Source of the DNA: Marinobacter salarius
GTDB taxonomy: Bacteria; Pseudomonadota; Gammaproteobacteria; Pseudomonadales; Oleiphilaceae
NCBI GenBank assembly: GCA_000831005.1
Contig: CP007152.1
Span: forward strand, 2,046,001-2,110,000
Length of the DNA: 64,000 nt
Reading direction: 5' to 3'
The translations under genes and the position numbers were made by a program. Shown here in pieces: positions 57,726 to 64,000 of this stretch. The notes under the pieces are model-generated. The model did no database searches and was not told where the DNA came from. It saw only the letters and a list, made by a program, of their open reading frames with translations. Every line of letters begins with the position of its first letter. Position 1 is the stretch's first letter.

Positions 57726-58400
57726 ATGGCTCAGTCTGATACGGTTGACCGAATTCTTGATGCAGCGGAAGAGCTCTTCGCCGAGCGGGGTTTCTCCGAA
57801 ACTTCCCTTCGCATGATTACCAGTAAGGCTAAGGTAAATCTCGCTGCTGTCAATTACCACTTTGGTTCTAAAAACGCCCTGATCCATGCGGTGTTTGCCC
57901 GCTTCCTGACGCCATTCTCCGCCACGCTGGAGGATGCGTTCGATGATCTGGAGGCGAAATGCGACGGCGAACCGCCAACGTTGAACCAGACTCTATGGGC
58001 GCTAACTGAAAGCGCAGTACGCATGCCGCAGCGCAATGAAAAAGGTATTTCCATATTCATGCGTTTGCTCGGCCTGGCCTATACGCAGTCCCAAGGCCAT
58101 CTTCGGAAATTTCTTGAGCAGGAATATAGCCAGCCGTTCAGCCGCTTTATGCGCCTGCTCAAGGAAGCGACGCCGCAATTGTCCGCGGTCGACCGCTACT
58201 GGCGCATTCAGTTCATGCTTGGTGCGACAGCATTTACCATGTCCAGCAGTGATGCCCTGCGGGATATTCTGCAGAACAAGCTGGGTGTGGAAACCACGGT
58301 CCAGGAAATTGCAGCACGACTTGTGCCCTTCCTGGCGGCAGGTATGCAGGCTGATGACGCCATGCTGGTGCCACCTGCCCATAAAACCTCGGTTGCCTGA
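57726..58400 (+). CDS. psrA: TetR-family fatty-acid-responsive regulator, PsrA-like
   Basis: A 224-residue TetR-family repressor. The N-terminal helix-turn-helix (VDRILDAAEELFAERGFSETSLRMITSKAKVNLAAVNYHFGSKNALI) and the middle (KGISIFMRLLGLAYTQSQGHLRKFLE) closely follow Pseudomonas PsrA, which senses long-chain fatty acids and controls beta-oxidation and rpoS. The ATG at 57726 gives the PsrA-like start MAQSDTVDRILDAAEELFAERG (seen as MAQSDTVDRILDAAEE). Two operator matches lie directly upstream. Confidence 0.87.
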   Translation: MAQSDTVDRILDAAEELFAERGFSETSLRMITSKAKVNLAAVNYHFGSKNALIHAVFARFLTPFSATLEDAFDDLEAKCDGEPPTLNQTLWALTESAVRMPQRNEKGISIFMRLLGLAYTQSQGHLRKFLEQEYSQPFSRFMRLLKEATPQLSAVDRYWRIQFMLGATAFTMSSSDALRDILQNKLGVETTVQEIAARLVPFLAAGMQADDAMLVPPAHKTSVA

Positions 58401-58417
58401 GTCGCTCGCTCTCGGTT

Positions 58418-58449
58418 AGGCTTCCGGTTGGTTTGTTCACCGGGAGCCT
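58418..58449. terminator. Hairpin after psrA
   Basis: AGGCTTCCGGT (58418-58428) pairs with ACCGGGAGCCT (58439-58449) apart from one mismatch, with a 10-base loop. It lies 18 bases after the psrA stop, in the gap before the next gene. There is no clear T-run, so termination is only possible. Confidence 0.4.
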
Positions 58450-58457
58450 GACGCCGC

Positions 58458-58964
58458 ATGCCACGTAATCCTGTTTCCATACCTGTTCCCGGAATCGAGA
58501 TCAGTCTCAATGCGCAAACGCTGACACTGTTTCCTGGCGACACATCAAAGCCTCTCTCCTATCCCGTTTCGACGGCACTTAATGGTCCCGGTGAGCGCCA
58601 GAGCAGTGGGTGCACGCCCACGGGCCGGCATTACGTGCGCGCGATGGTGGGTGATGGCCTTCCCCTGAATACCGTATTCATCGCCCGCCGGCCCACCGGG
58701 GAGGTTTATTCCGAACAATTGGCGCGTCAGTTTCCCGAACGTGACTGGATACTGTCCAGAATTATCTGGTTATGTGGGCTTGAGTCGGGGAGAAATCGGG
58801 GCTCCGGGGTCGATAGTTTTCGTCGGTTCATATACATTCACGGCACACCGGATACCGAACCCATGGGCGTTCCGCGCTCCCATGGTTGCATACGCATGAG
58901 GAATGCCGACGTTGCTGACCTATACGACCGTGTCTCGCCGGGCCTGCCCGTCACGATACGATAG
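58458..58964 (+). CDS. L,D-transpeptidase (YkuD) family protein
   Basis: A 168-residue protein with the YkuD catalytic motif: YIHGTPDTEPMGVPRSHGCIRMRNAD, with His in IHGT and the His-Gly-Cys of SHGCIRM as active residues. The N-terminal half (ISLNAQTLTLFPGD, STALNGPGERQSSGCTPTG) is the usual start of the domain. I see no signal peptide or membrane anchor, which is unusual for an enzyme expected to act on periplasmic peptidoglycan. The product may be cytoplasmic, may use another substrate, or may have a misplaced start. Confidence 0.85.
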   Translation: MPRNPVSIPVPGIEISLNAQTLTLFPGDTSKPLSYPVSTALNGPGERQSSGCTPTGRHYVRAMVGDGLPLNTVFIARRPTGEVYSEQLARQFPERDWILSRIIWLCGLESGRNRGSGVDSFRRFIYIHGTPDTEPMGVPRSHGCIRMRNADVADLYDRVSPGLPVTIR

Positions 58965-59011
58965 CGCCGGCGGTTGTCACTAAACCGGTTGCCATCAAAC
59001 CGAGGGAAACG

Positions 59012-60265
59012 ATGATCGAAGAAGCACCTTCCATACTCAATACCTGGATTCAGGACTGGAATCTGCTGTCAGAGAGCTGGCGAGTGGGGCTCGTGGTTTT
59101 CGCTCTGGTGGCTGGCACCGCGGTGGTGGCCTACATTGCGAGTTTCATCGTGGGCGCCGTCGAACGGCGTTTTCAGAAAACCGACAACCTCTGGGACGAC
59201 GCACTGCTTCACGCTGCGCGGAAGCCAGTGGTCGCGTTCGTCTGGCTGCAGGGTGTGTATTGGGCGGCAGAGGTTGCTCACCACTACTCGGAAGCCGAAA
59301 TCTTTTCAGTCAATCAAACCATTTTGCAGATTGGCTTTGTTTTTCTGCTGGTGTGGACGCTGCTTCGGCTGATCAAGCAGGGGGAACAGATTCTCGCTTC
59401 TCCGCTAAAGATGAAAAAGCCGATGGATTACACCACGGTCAATGCGGTGAGCAAGCTGTCCCGGACCGTTGTTATCATCACCGCGGTATTGATTGCCATG
59501 CAATCCCTTGGTTACAGCATATCCGGGGTGCTGGCCTTTGGTGGTGTTGGTGGTATCGCTGTGGGCTTTGCCGCCAAGGATCTGCTGGCCAACTTCTTTG
59601 GCGGGTTCATTATCCATCTGGACCGGCCATTCAAGGTCGGCGACTGGGTTCGCTCCCCCGATCGTAATATCGAGGGCGTGGTGGAGCACATCGGCTGGCG
59701 GCTGACTACGATTCGCACCTTTGACAAGCGCCCGCTCTACGTGCCGAATGCTGCCTTTACGACCATTGCCGTAGAAAACCCCTCGCGCATGCACAACCGC
59801 CGTATCTCTGAAACCATTGGTATACGCTACGTGGATGTCAGTGGCATGGCTGAGGTTGTGGCGGACATCCGGTCCATGCTGGAGAACCACGAGGACATCG
59901 ACCAGGACCAGACCCTGATCGTGAATTTCCTGGCCTTTAACGACTCGTCGCTGGATATCATGGTTTATACCTTTACCAAGACCATCGAATGGGTGAGGTT
60001 TCATGAGGTCAAGCAGGACGTACTGCTGAGGATTAGCGAGATCATTGAAAGCCATGGTGCCGAAGTTGCCTTTCCGACCCGCACGCTTCACCTGCCTGAC
60101 GGGGTGCGTGTCGCATCGAACGGCAAGCCGGCAAAAGGTCGTAGCGATTCGGATTCGTCAGATGAGGCCGTTGACGAAGATGTTGAACAGGGACGTGCGC
60201 CTGTTTCTGGAAGCGAACACTCTTCGGAAACACGTGGCGATAGTAACCAGGCGGACGGGGACTGA
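59012..60265 (+). CDS. Mechanosensitive channel of the MscS family
   Basis: A 417-residue MscS-family channel with about four to five membrane segments, the pore helix region (GVLAFGGVGGIAVGFAAKDLLANFFGGFIIHLDRPF) and the beta domain (VGDWVRSPDRNIEGVVEHIGWRLTTIRTFDKRPLYVPNAAF). The C-terminal 45 residues are acidic and Ser-rich. It is longer than MscS (about 286) and resembles the YnaI/YbdG-like mid-size group. GAGGGA precedes the ATG; the stop is two bases before mtnP. Confidence 0.92.
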   Translation: MIEEAPSILNTWIQDWNLLSESWRVGLVVFALVAGTAVVAYIASFIVGAVERRFQKTDNLWDDALLHAARKPVVAFVWLQGVYWAAEVAHHYSEAEIFSVNQTILQIGFVFLLVWTLLRLIKQGEQILASPLKMKKPMDYTTVNAVSKLSRTVVIITAVLIAMQSLGYSISGVLAFGGVGGIAVGFAAKDLLANFFGGFIIHLDRPFKVGDWVRSPDRNIEGVVEHIGWRLTTIRTFDKRPLYVPNAAFTTIAVENPSRMHNRRISETIGIRYVDVSGMAEVVADIRSMLENHEDIDQDQTLIVNFLAFNDSSLDIMVYTFTKTIEWVRFHEVKQDVLLRISEIIESHGAEVAFPTRTLHLPDGVRVASNGKPAKGRSDSDSSDEAVDEDVEQGRAPVSGSEHSSETRGDSNQADGD

Positions 60266-60267
60266 TC

Positions 60268-61137
60268 ATGGGTGTGAATAACCAAGTTGCCCCCGTGGGA
60301 ATCATCGGGGGAACCGGGCTCACGACGTTGTCTGGGCTGGAAATCACGGGTGAGCGGGTTGTCGACACGCCCTGGGGTGAGCCGTCGTCGGTTTTGGTGG
60401 ACGGCCTGCTCGGGGATCAGCCGGTGGTGTTCCTGTCTCGCCACGGAAACCCTCACCGTATTCCTCCGCATCAAGTGAACTATCGCGCCAATCTCCATGC
60501 GCTCCAGCAGGCGGGAGTACGTACGGTGGTCGGTGTTAATGCTGTTGGCGGGATCCATGCCGATATGGGGCCTGCCCATATCGTGATTCCCGATCAGATC
60601 ATTGACTACACCTGGGGCAGGGCGAGTACGTTCTTTGAGGGCGAGTTGGAGGAAACCACGCACATTGACTTCACCTTCCCATATTCAGAGTTGGCCCGGG
60701 CGCTGTTGATTGATGCAGCTCGTACAGTGGGTTGTTCGTTCTCGGATTTCGGTGTTTACGGTGCAACACAGGGGCCCAGACTGGAGACCGCAGCGGAAGT
60801 ACGTCGCCTTGAGCGGGACGGCTGTGACCTTGTCGGTATGACGGGAATGCCGGAAGCGGCTCTGGCGGCTGAACTGAAGATGAATTACGTGTGCCTGGCG
60901 CTGGTGGTTAACCGCGCGGCAGGGAAGTCGGATCACATCATAACGATGACTGAGATCGAGGTCGCTATCGACCAGGGCATGTCCGGCGTCAAGCGGATCC
61001 TCGAAATCGCCATTGGCGGGCTTGGAGCCTTACTCCTCAACCTTCTTGAAAAACACCAGCACGCCAATGGTGGGGGAGTCGAGGAAATGGACTTCCTCGC
61101 TGCGCATGCGGCGTGTTTCCCGTATCCAGGTGATTAA
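60268..61137 (+). CDS. S-methyl-5'-thioinosine phosphorylase-like purine phosphorylase (C-terminus doubtful)
   Basis: A PNP/MTAP family 2 enzyme. Motifs: GIIGGTGLTTLSGLE (phosphate site), FLSRHGNPHRIPPHQVNYRANLHAL, GVYGATQGPRLETAAEVR and DLVGMTGMPEAALAAEL. The place next to a CsiV-like gene and mfd matches the Pseudomonas methylthioinosine phosphorylase (PA3004 region), so that substrate is preferred. The frame runs to 289 residues and overlaps the convergent gene by 108 bases; family members have about 245. A one-base loss near 61017 would end it at 61049, so the last 35-40 residues may be false. Confidence 0.82.
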   Translation: MGVNNQVAPVGIIGGTGLTTLSGLEITGERVVDTPWGEPSSVLVDGLLGDQPVVFLSRHGNPHRIPPHQVNYRANLHALQQAGVRTVVGVNAVGGIHADMGPAHIVIPDQIIDYTWGRASTFFEGELEETTHIDFTFPYSELARALLIDAARTVGCSFSDFGVYGATQGPRLETAAEVRRLERDGCDLVGMTGMPEAALAAELKMNYVCLALVVNRAAGKSDHIITMTEIEVAIDQGMSGVKRILEIAIGGLGALLLNLLEKHQHANGGGVEEMDFLAAHAACFPYPGD

Positions 61138-61947
61138 CTCCGCCTTTGGCTGACTGGCGCTGGAAACCTGCGTCTGATCTGCTCTTGCAATGTCGCCACC
61201 CGTTGCCATTGAGGCCAGCGAGTCCCGGGCTTCATTGTTTTCGAGGGCAGGCTGGTCATTGCCCGTAGCTTCCTGCCCAGCACCGTCGTCCATTGGCTGA
61301 TTGTTACCGCTTGCCGTCGCTGCTTCGTCTGAACTCTGGCTGAGCGTGGTCTGTTGCAATGACAGGGGCTGCCAGTGGTTGAGGTGGACATCCACGTGGA
61401 GATAGCGTTGTCGATCGATGGTGATATGGCCTTCCACTTCGCGGAGCCCGGCATCGGCCAGCCAATCGCCAATAGCGACCTTCAGGGGGGCTCCGTCAAA
61501 GTCAGGGGGGAAAGACTGGTACCACCCTGTGGCCAGGAGTATGCGGAAGCGGCCACTGTTTTCCAGTCGGTTGGCGGCTGTCCGCAGGTGAAGCTGGCTT
61601 CGCGGGACCAACTGTCGGGTGGTTTCCGCGGTTCCGTTGCGATCCACGGCTCGAAGTATTTCGGTGATGTCCAGGTTGGTCGGCTCTGGAATTCGGCTGG
61701 CCATTTTCTCGTTGACATCGGCCGGATCGACGATCCTTTCGAGGATTACGATCTCAGCCCGGTAGTAGTCTTCACGGGGAGGCTGGGCCTGTGACGCAGC
61801 GTTGTCGCTTCCCTGTTCTTCGGATGTTGCGCCTGCGGCGGGCCCGGATGATTCCTGGGCTGACACCCAGGGTGACAGGGTCAGCAGGGCCGCCAGAAAT
61901 AGGGCGCGTGTTCCGTACAACGGTTTACCGGGCGTTCGCAAGGGCAT
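61030..61947 (-). CDS. CsiV-family peptidoglycan-binding-like periplasmic protein
   Basis: A 305-residue protein with a signal peptide (ALFLAALLTLSPWVSAQ), a Ser/Ala/Gln-rich start and a domain with YYRAEIVILERI, LLATGWYQSFPPDFDGAPLKVAIGDW and HITIDRQRYLHVDVHLNHW, then a low-complexity insert and a closing EEVHFLDSPTIGVLVFFKKVE. This matches the CsiV family (Shewanella cell shape integrity protein), which lies next to mfd in Pseudomonas as here. Function in this organism is inferred. Its 3' end overlaps the doubtful end of the preceding plus-strand gene. Confidence 0.82.
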   Translation of the reverse strand: MPLRTPGKPLYGTRALFLAALLTLSPWVSAQESSGPAAGATSEEQGSDNAASQAQPPREDYYRAEIVILERIVDPADVNEKMASRIPEPTNLDITEILRAVDRNGTAETTRQLVPRSQLHLRTAANRLENSGRFRILLATGWYQSFPPDFDGAPLKVAIGDWLADAGLREVEGHITIDRQRYLHVDVHLNHWQPLSLQQTTLSQSSDEAATASGNNQPMDDGAGQEATGNDQPALENNEARDSLASMATGGDIARADQTQVSSASQPKAELITWIRETRRMRSEEVHFLDSPTIGVLVFFKKVEE

Positions 61948-61992
61948 TGCTCCAATGTTCCTGTGATCATCAGGGGCGCTGAACCGGTTGTT

Positions 61993-64000
61993 TCAGGAGG
62001 CCAGCTGCCCCAGCATGTCGGAAATGCCGTCGAGTTTACCACTGGTTGAGGCATCCTTCAGCCGGAAACGGAAACTGTTGGCGCCTTCCAGCCGATACTG
62101 GTCTGGCGAGGATTGCACTTTTTTAACCAGAACCAGCGGATCCACTGGCGTAGAACTGCCGAATTCCAGCCTGGCCCATTCTTTTCCGGCGTCCACCTTC
62201 ACGATTCCCAGGGCTTCCGCGTGGATTCGGAGCTCGGACTGTCGAATCAGGTTTTTTGCCGGTTCCGGTAATAGTCCGAAGCGGTCGATCATTTCAACCT
62301 GAAGTTCTTTTAATCCATCTTTGTCGTTCACGCTGGCGATTCGCTTGTAAAGCATGAGCCGGTTGTGGACATCGGGCAGGTAATCCTCGGGGATCAGCGC
62401 TGGTATGCGAAGGTTCATTTCCGTGCCGTGGCTCAGCGGCAACTCGGCATTAGGCGTTCTGCCGTCGCGTATTGCTTCCACGGCTTCGTCCAGTAGCTGC
62501 ATGTAAAGCGTAAAACCAATGCTTTCGATCTGGCCGCTTTGCTCTTCTCCCAGCAACTCCCCGGCGCCGCGAATTTCGAGGTCGTGGGTGGCCAGCATGA
62601 AGCCGGCACCCAGGTCCTGCGCTTCCGAGATGGCTTCAAGGCGCTTTTTCGCGTCGGCGGTGATGGACCGGGGTGGTGGTGTCAGCAGATAGGCGTAGGC
62701 CTGATGGTGAGAGCGCCCGACACGGCCGCGGAGCTGGTGCAGCTGTGCCAGCCCGAACTTGTCCGCGCGCTCGATGATAATGGTGTTGGCGCTGGGAATG
62801 TCGATGCCGGTTTCGATAATGGTGGTGCACACCAGCACGTTGAAGCGCTTGTGATAGAAGTCCGACATGATCTGTTCCAGCTCGCGCTCGCGCATCTGGC
62901 CATGGGCAACGCCCACGCGTGCTTCCGGGATCAGTTGGCGCAGATCCTCGGCGGTTTTCTCGATGGTGGCCACATCGTTGTGCAGGAAGTACACCTGGCC
63001 GCCTCGCAGTACCTCCCGCAGGATGGCTTCTTTGACCATGGCCTCGTCCCGCTGTCGCACAAAGGTTTTTACCGACAGGCGTCGCGCGGGGGGCGTGGCG
63101 ATGATCGACAGATCCCGCAGGTGCCCCATGGCCATGTTGAGGGTGCGGGGGATCGGCGTGGCGGTCAGGTTCAGCATGTCCACCTCGGCACGCAGGGCCT
63201 TCAGACGTTCTTTCTGCTGGACGCCGAACCGGTGTTCTTCATCGATGATCACCAGGCCCAGATTCTTGAACTTGATGTCACCCTGGAGCAGCTTGTGTGT
63301 GCCGATAACAATATCGGCTTTGCCGGCTTCGATGGCGGCCATCGCTTTGGTGGTTTGCCCGCCGCTCCGGAAACGGCTGAGTAGCTCGACATGGACGGCG
63401 GTATCCGAGAAGCGGTCGCGGAAGGATTCGTAATGCTGCTGCGCCAGCAGGGTGGTAGGCACCAGCACAGCGACCTGCTTGCCGGAGTATGTCGCCATGA
63501 AGGCAGCGCGCATGGCCACTTCGGTCTTGCCGAAGCCAACATCGCCACAGACCAGGCGGTCCATGGGTTTTTCACTGACCATGTCCTCGAACACAGCCTC
63601 AATGGCCGCCTGCTGGTCCGGGGTTTCCTCAAAGGGGAAACCGGCGGCGAAGGCACGGTAGGCTTCTTTGGGGTCTTCAAAGGCAAAGCCCTTGCGGGCC
63701 TCCCGGCGCGCGTAGACATCCAGTAGTTCCGCCGCAGTATCGCGGATTTTCTCCAGAGCCTTTTGTTTGGCGTTGCTCCAGCGATCCGTGCCCAACTTGT
63801 GCAAAGGCGCGTGATCAGTATCCGAACCGGTATAGCGGGAAATCAGATGCAGGCTGGAAACCGGTACATAAAGTTTCGAGCCGCCGGCGTACTCCAGCAT
63901 CAGGAATTCGCTGGCTTCGCCTTCAACGGTAATGGTTTCCAGGCCCTGGTAGCGGCCAACGCCATGATCTATATGAACCACCGGTGCGCCAATGCGCAGC
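61993..64000 (-). CDS. mfd: Transcription-repair coupling factor Mfd, C-terminal part
   Basis: Mfd removes stalled RNA polymerase and recruits UvrA to the lesion. The window holds about 669 C-terminal residues; the gene continues past base 64000. Seen are the polymerase-interacting domain (VVHIDHGVGRYQGLETI), the translocase with Walker A GDVGFGKTEVAMRAAF, DEEH box (VIIDEEHRFGVQQKERL), TATPIPRTLNMAM, the TRG-type helicase motifs (GRVGRSHHQAYAYLLTP) and the C-terminal UvrA-masking domain. The frame is intact throughout the visible part. Confidence 0.96.
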   Translation of the reverse strand, partial: LRIGAPVVHIDHGVGRYQGLETITVEGEASEFLMLEYAGGSKLYVPVSSLHLISRYTGSDTDHAPLHKLGTDRWSNAKQKALEKIRDTAAELLDVYARREARKGFAFEDPKEAYRAFAAGFPFEETPDQQAAIEAVFEDMVSEKPMDRLVCGDVGFGKTEVAMRAAFMATYSGKQVAVLVPTTLLAQQHYESFRDRFSDTAVHVELLSRFRSGGQTTKAMAAIEAGKADIVIGTHKLLQGDIKFKNLGLVIIDEEHRFGVQQKERLKALRAEVDMLNLTATPIPRTLNMAMGHLRDLSIIATPPARRLSVKTFVRQRDEAMVKEAILREVLRGGQVYFLHNDVATIEKTAEDLRQLIPEARVGVAHGQMRERELEQIMSDFYHKRFNVLVCTTIIETGIDIPSANTIIIERADKFGLAQLHQLRGRVGRSHHQAYAYLLTPPPRSITADAKKRLEAISEAQDLGAGFMLATHDLEIRGAGELLGEEQSGQIESIGFTLYMQLLDEAVEAIRDGRTPNAELPLSHGTEMNLRIPALIPEDYLPDVHNRLMLYKRIASVNDKDGLKELQVEMIDRFGLLPEPAKNLIRQSELRIHAEALGIVKVDAGKEWARLEFGSSTPVDPLVLVKKVQSSPDQYRLEGANSFRFRLKDASTSGKLDGISDMLGQLAS

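Noticed and set aside
1..64000. tRNA or rRNA genes, CRISPR arrays, insertion sequences, prophage genes
   Set aside because: No cloverleaf T-loop pattern, spaced repeat array, transposase, integrase or phage protein was found on reading; repeats present are short intergenic palindromes only.

Overview
The window is a chromosomal segment of a high-GC marine gammaproteobacterium. Gene order matches the fliG-to-ccmI region of Pseudomonas and relatives, and the products and order look most like Marinobacter or a close relative; the genus is an inference from gene content, not a database match.

Layout. (1) 1-12779 is a flagellar block: fliG(partial)HIJ, a three-gene phosphorelay module (STAS protein, REC-PP2C-HATPase regulator, Hpt protein; HsbA/HsbR/HptB type), fliK, then fliLMNOPQR-flhB. 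(2) 12780-13158 is the only long gene-free stretch and holds three inverted-repeat elements between convergent genes. (3) 13159-15910, minus strand, is upp-uraA plus an LCM-like methyltransferase, placed between flhB and flhA. (4) 16136-30471 is flhA-flhF-fleN-fliA followed by cheYZAB-motCD-parC-parP-cheW-DUF2802. (5) 30489-32136, minus strand, is a second FliK-like protein paired with a stand-alone FlhB C-terminal domain. (6) 32269-39488 is a complete cytochrome c maturation operon, ccmABCDEFGHI. (7) 39493-46461, minus strand, is a MoxR-DUF58-DUF4381-BatA-BatB/C-BatD cluster. (8) 46606-64000 is a mixed set: NAD-glutamate dehydrogenase, a beta carbonic anhydrase, a small protein behind an unusual anti-Shine-Dalgarno stem-loop, the rRNA methyltransferases RsmC and RlmG, an LpxH-like phosphoesterase, riboflavin synthase, a PsrA-type TetR regulator with two operators, a YkuD protein, an MscS channel, a methylthioinosine phosphorylase-like enzyme, a CsiV-like protein and the start-truncated mfd.

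How it works together. Three GG-N10-GC sigma-54 promoter matches precede fliK, fliL and flhA, and one weak FliA-type match precedes cheY, which fits the pseudomonad flagellar hierarchy (RpoN/FleQ, then FliA). FlhF and FleN set flagellar position and number, ParC/ParP place the chemotaxis array, and CheYZABW plus MotCD complete the behaviour module.

Caution on quality. About 37 single-base frame breaks cut 20 otherwise normal genes, including essential or conserved ones (flhA, ccmF, fliR, gdhB). Almost all look like loss of one base from a run of two to five identical bases, and restoring them gives normal family lengths. They are most simply assembly or sequencing errors, so I annotate each affected gene as one CDS over its full span and state where the frame breaks.
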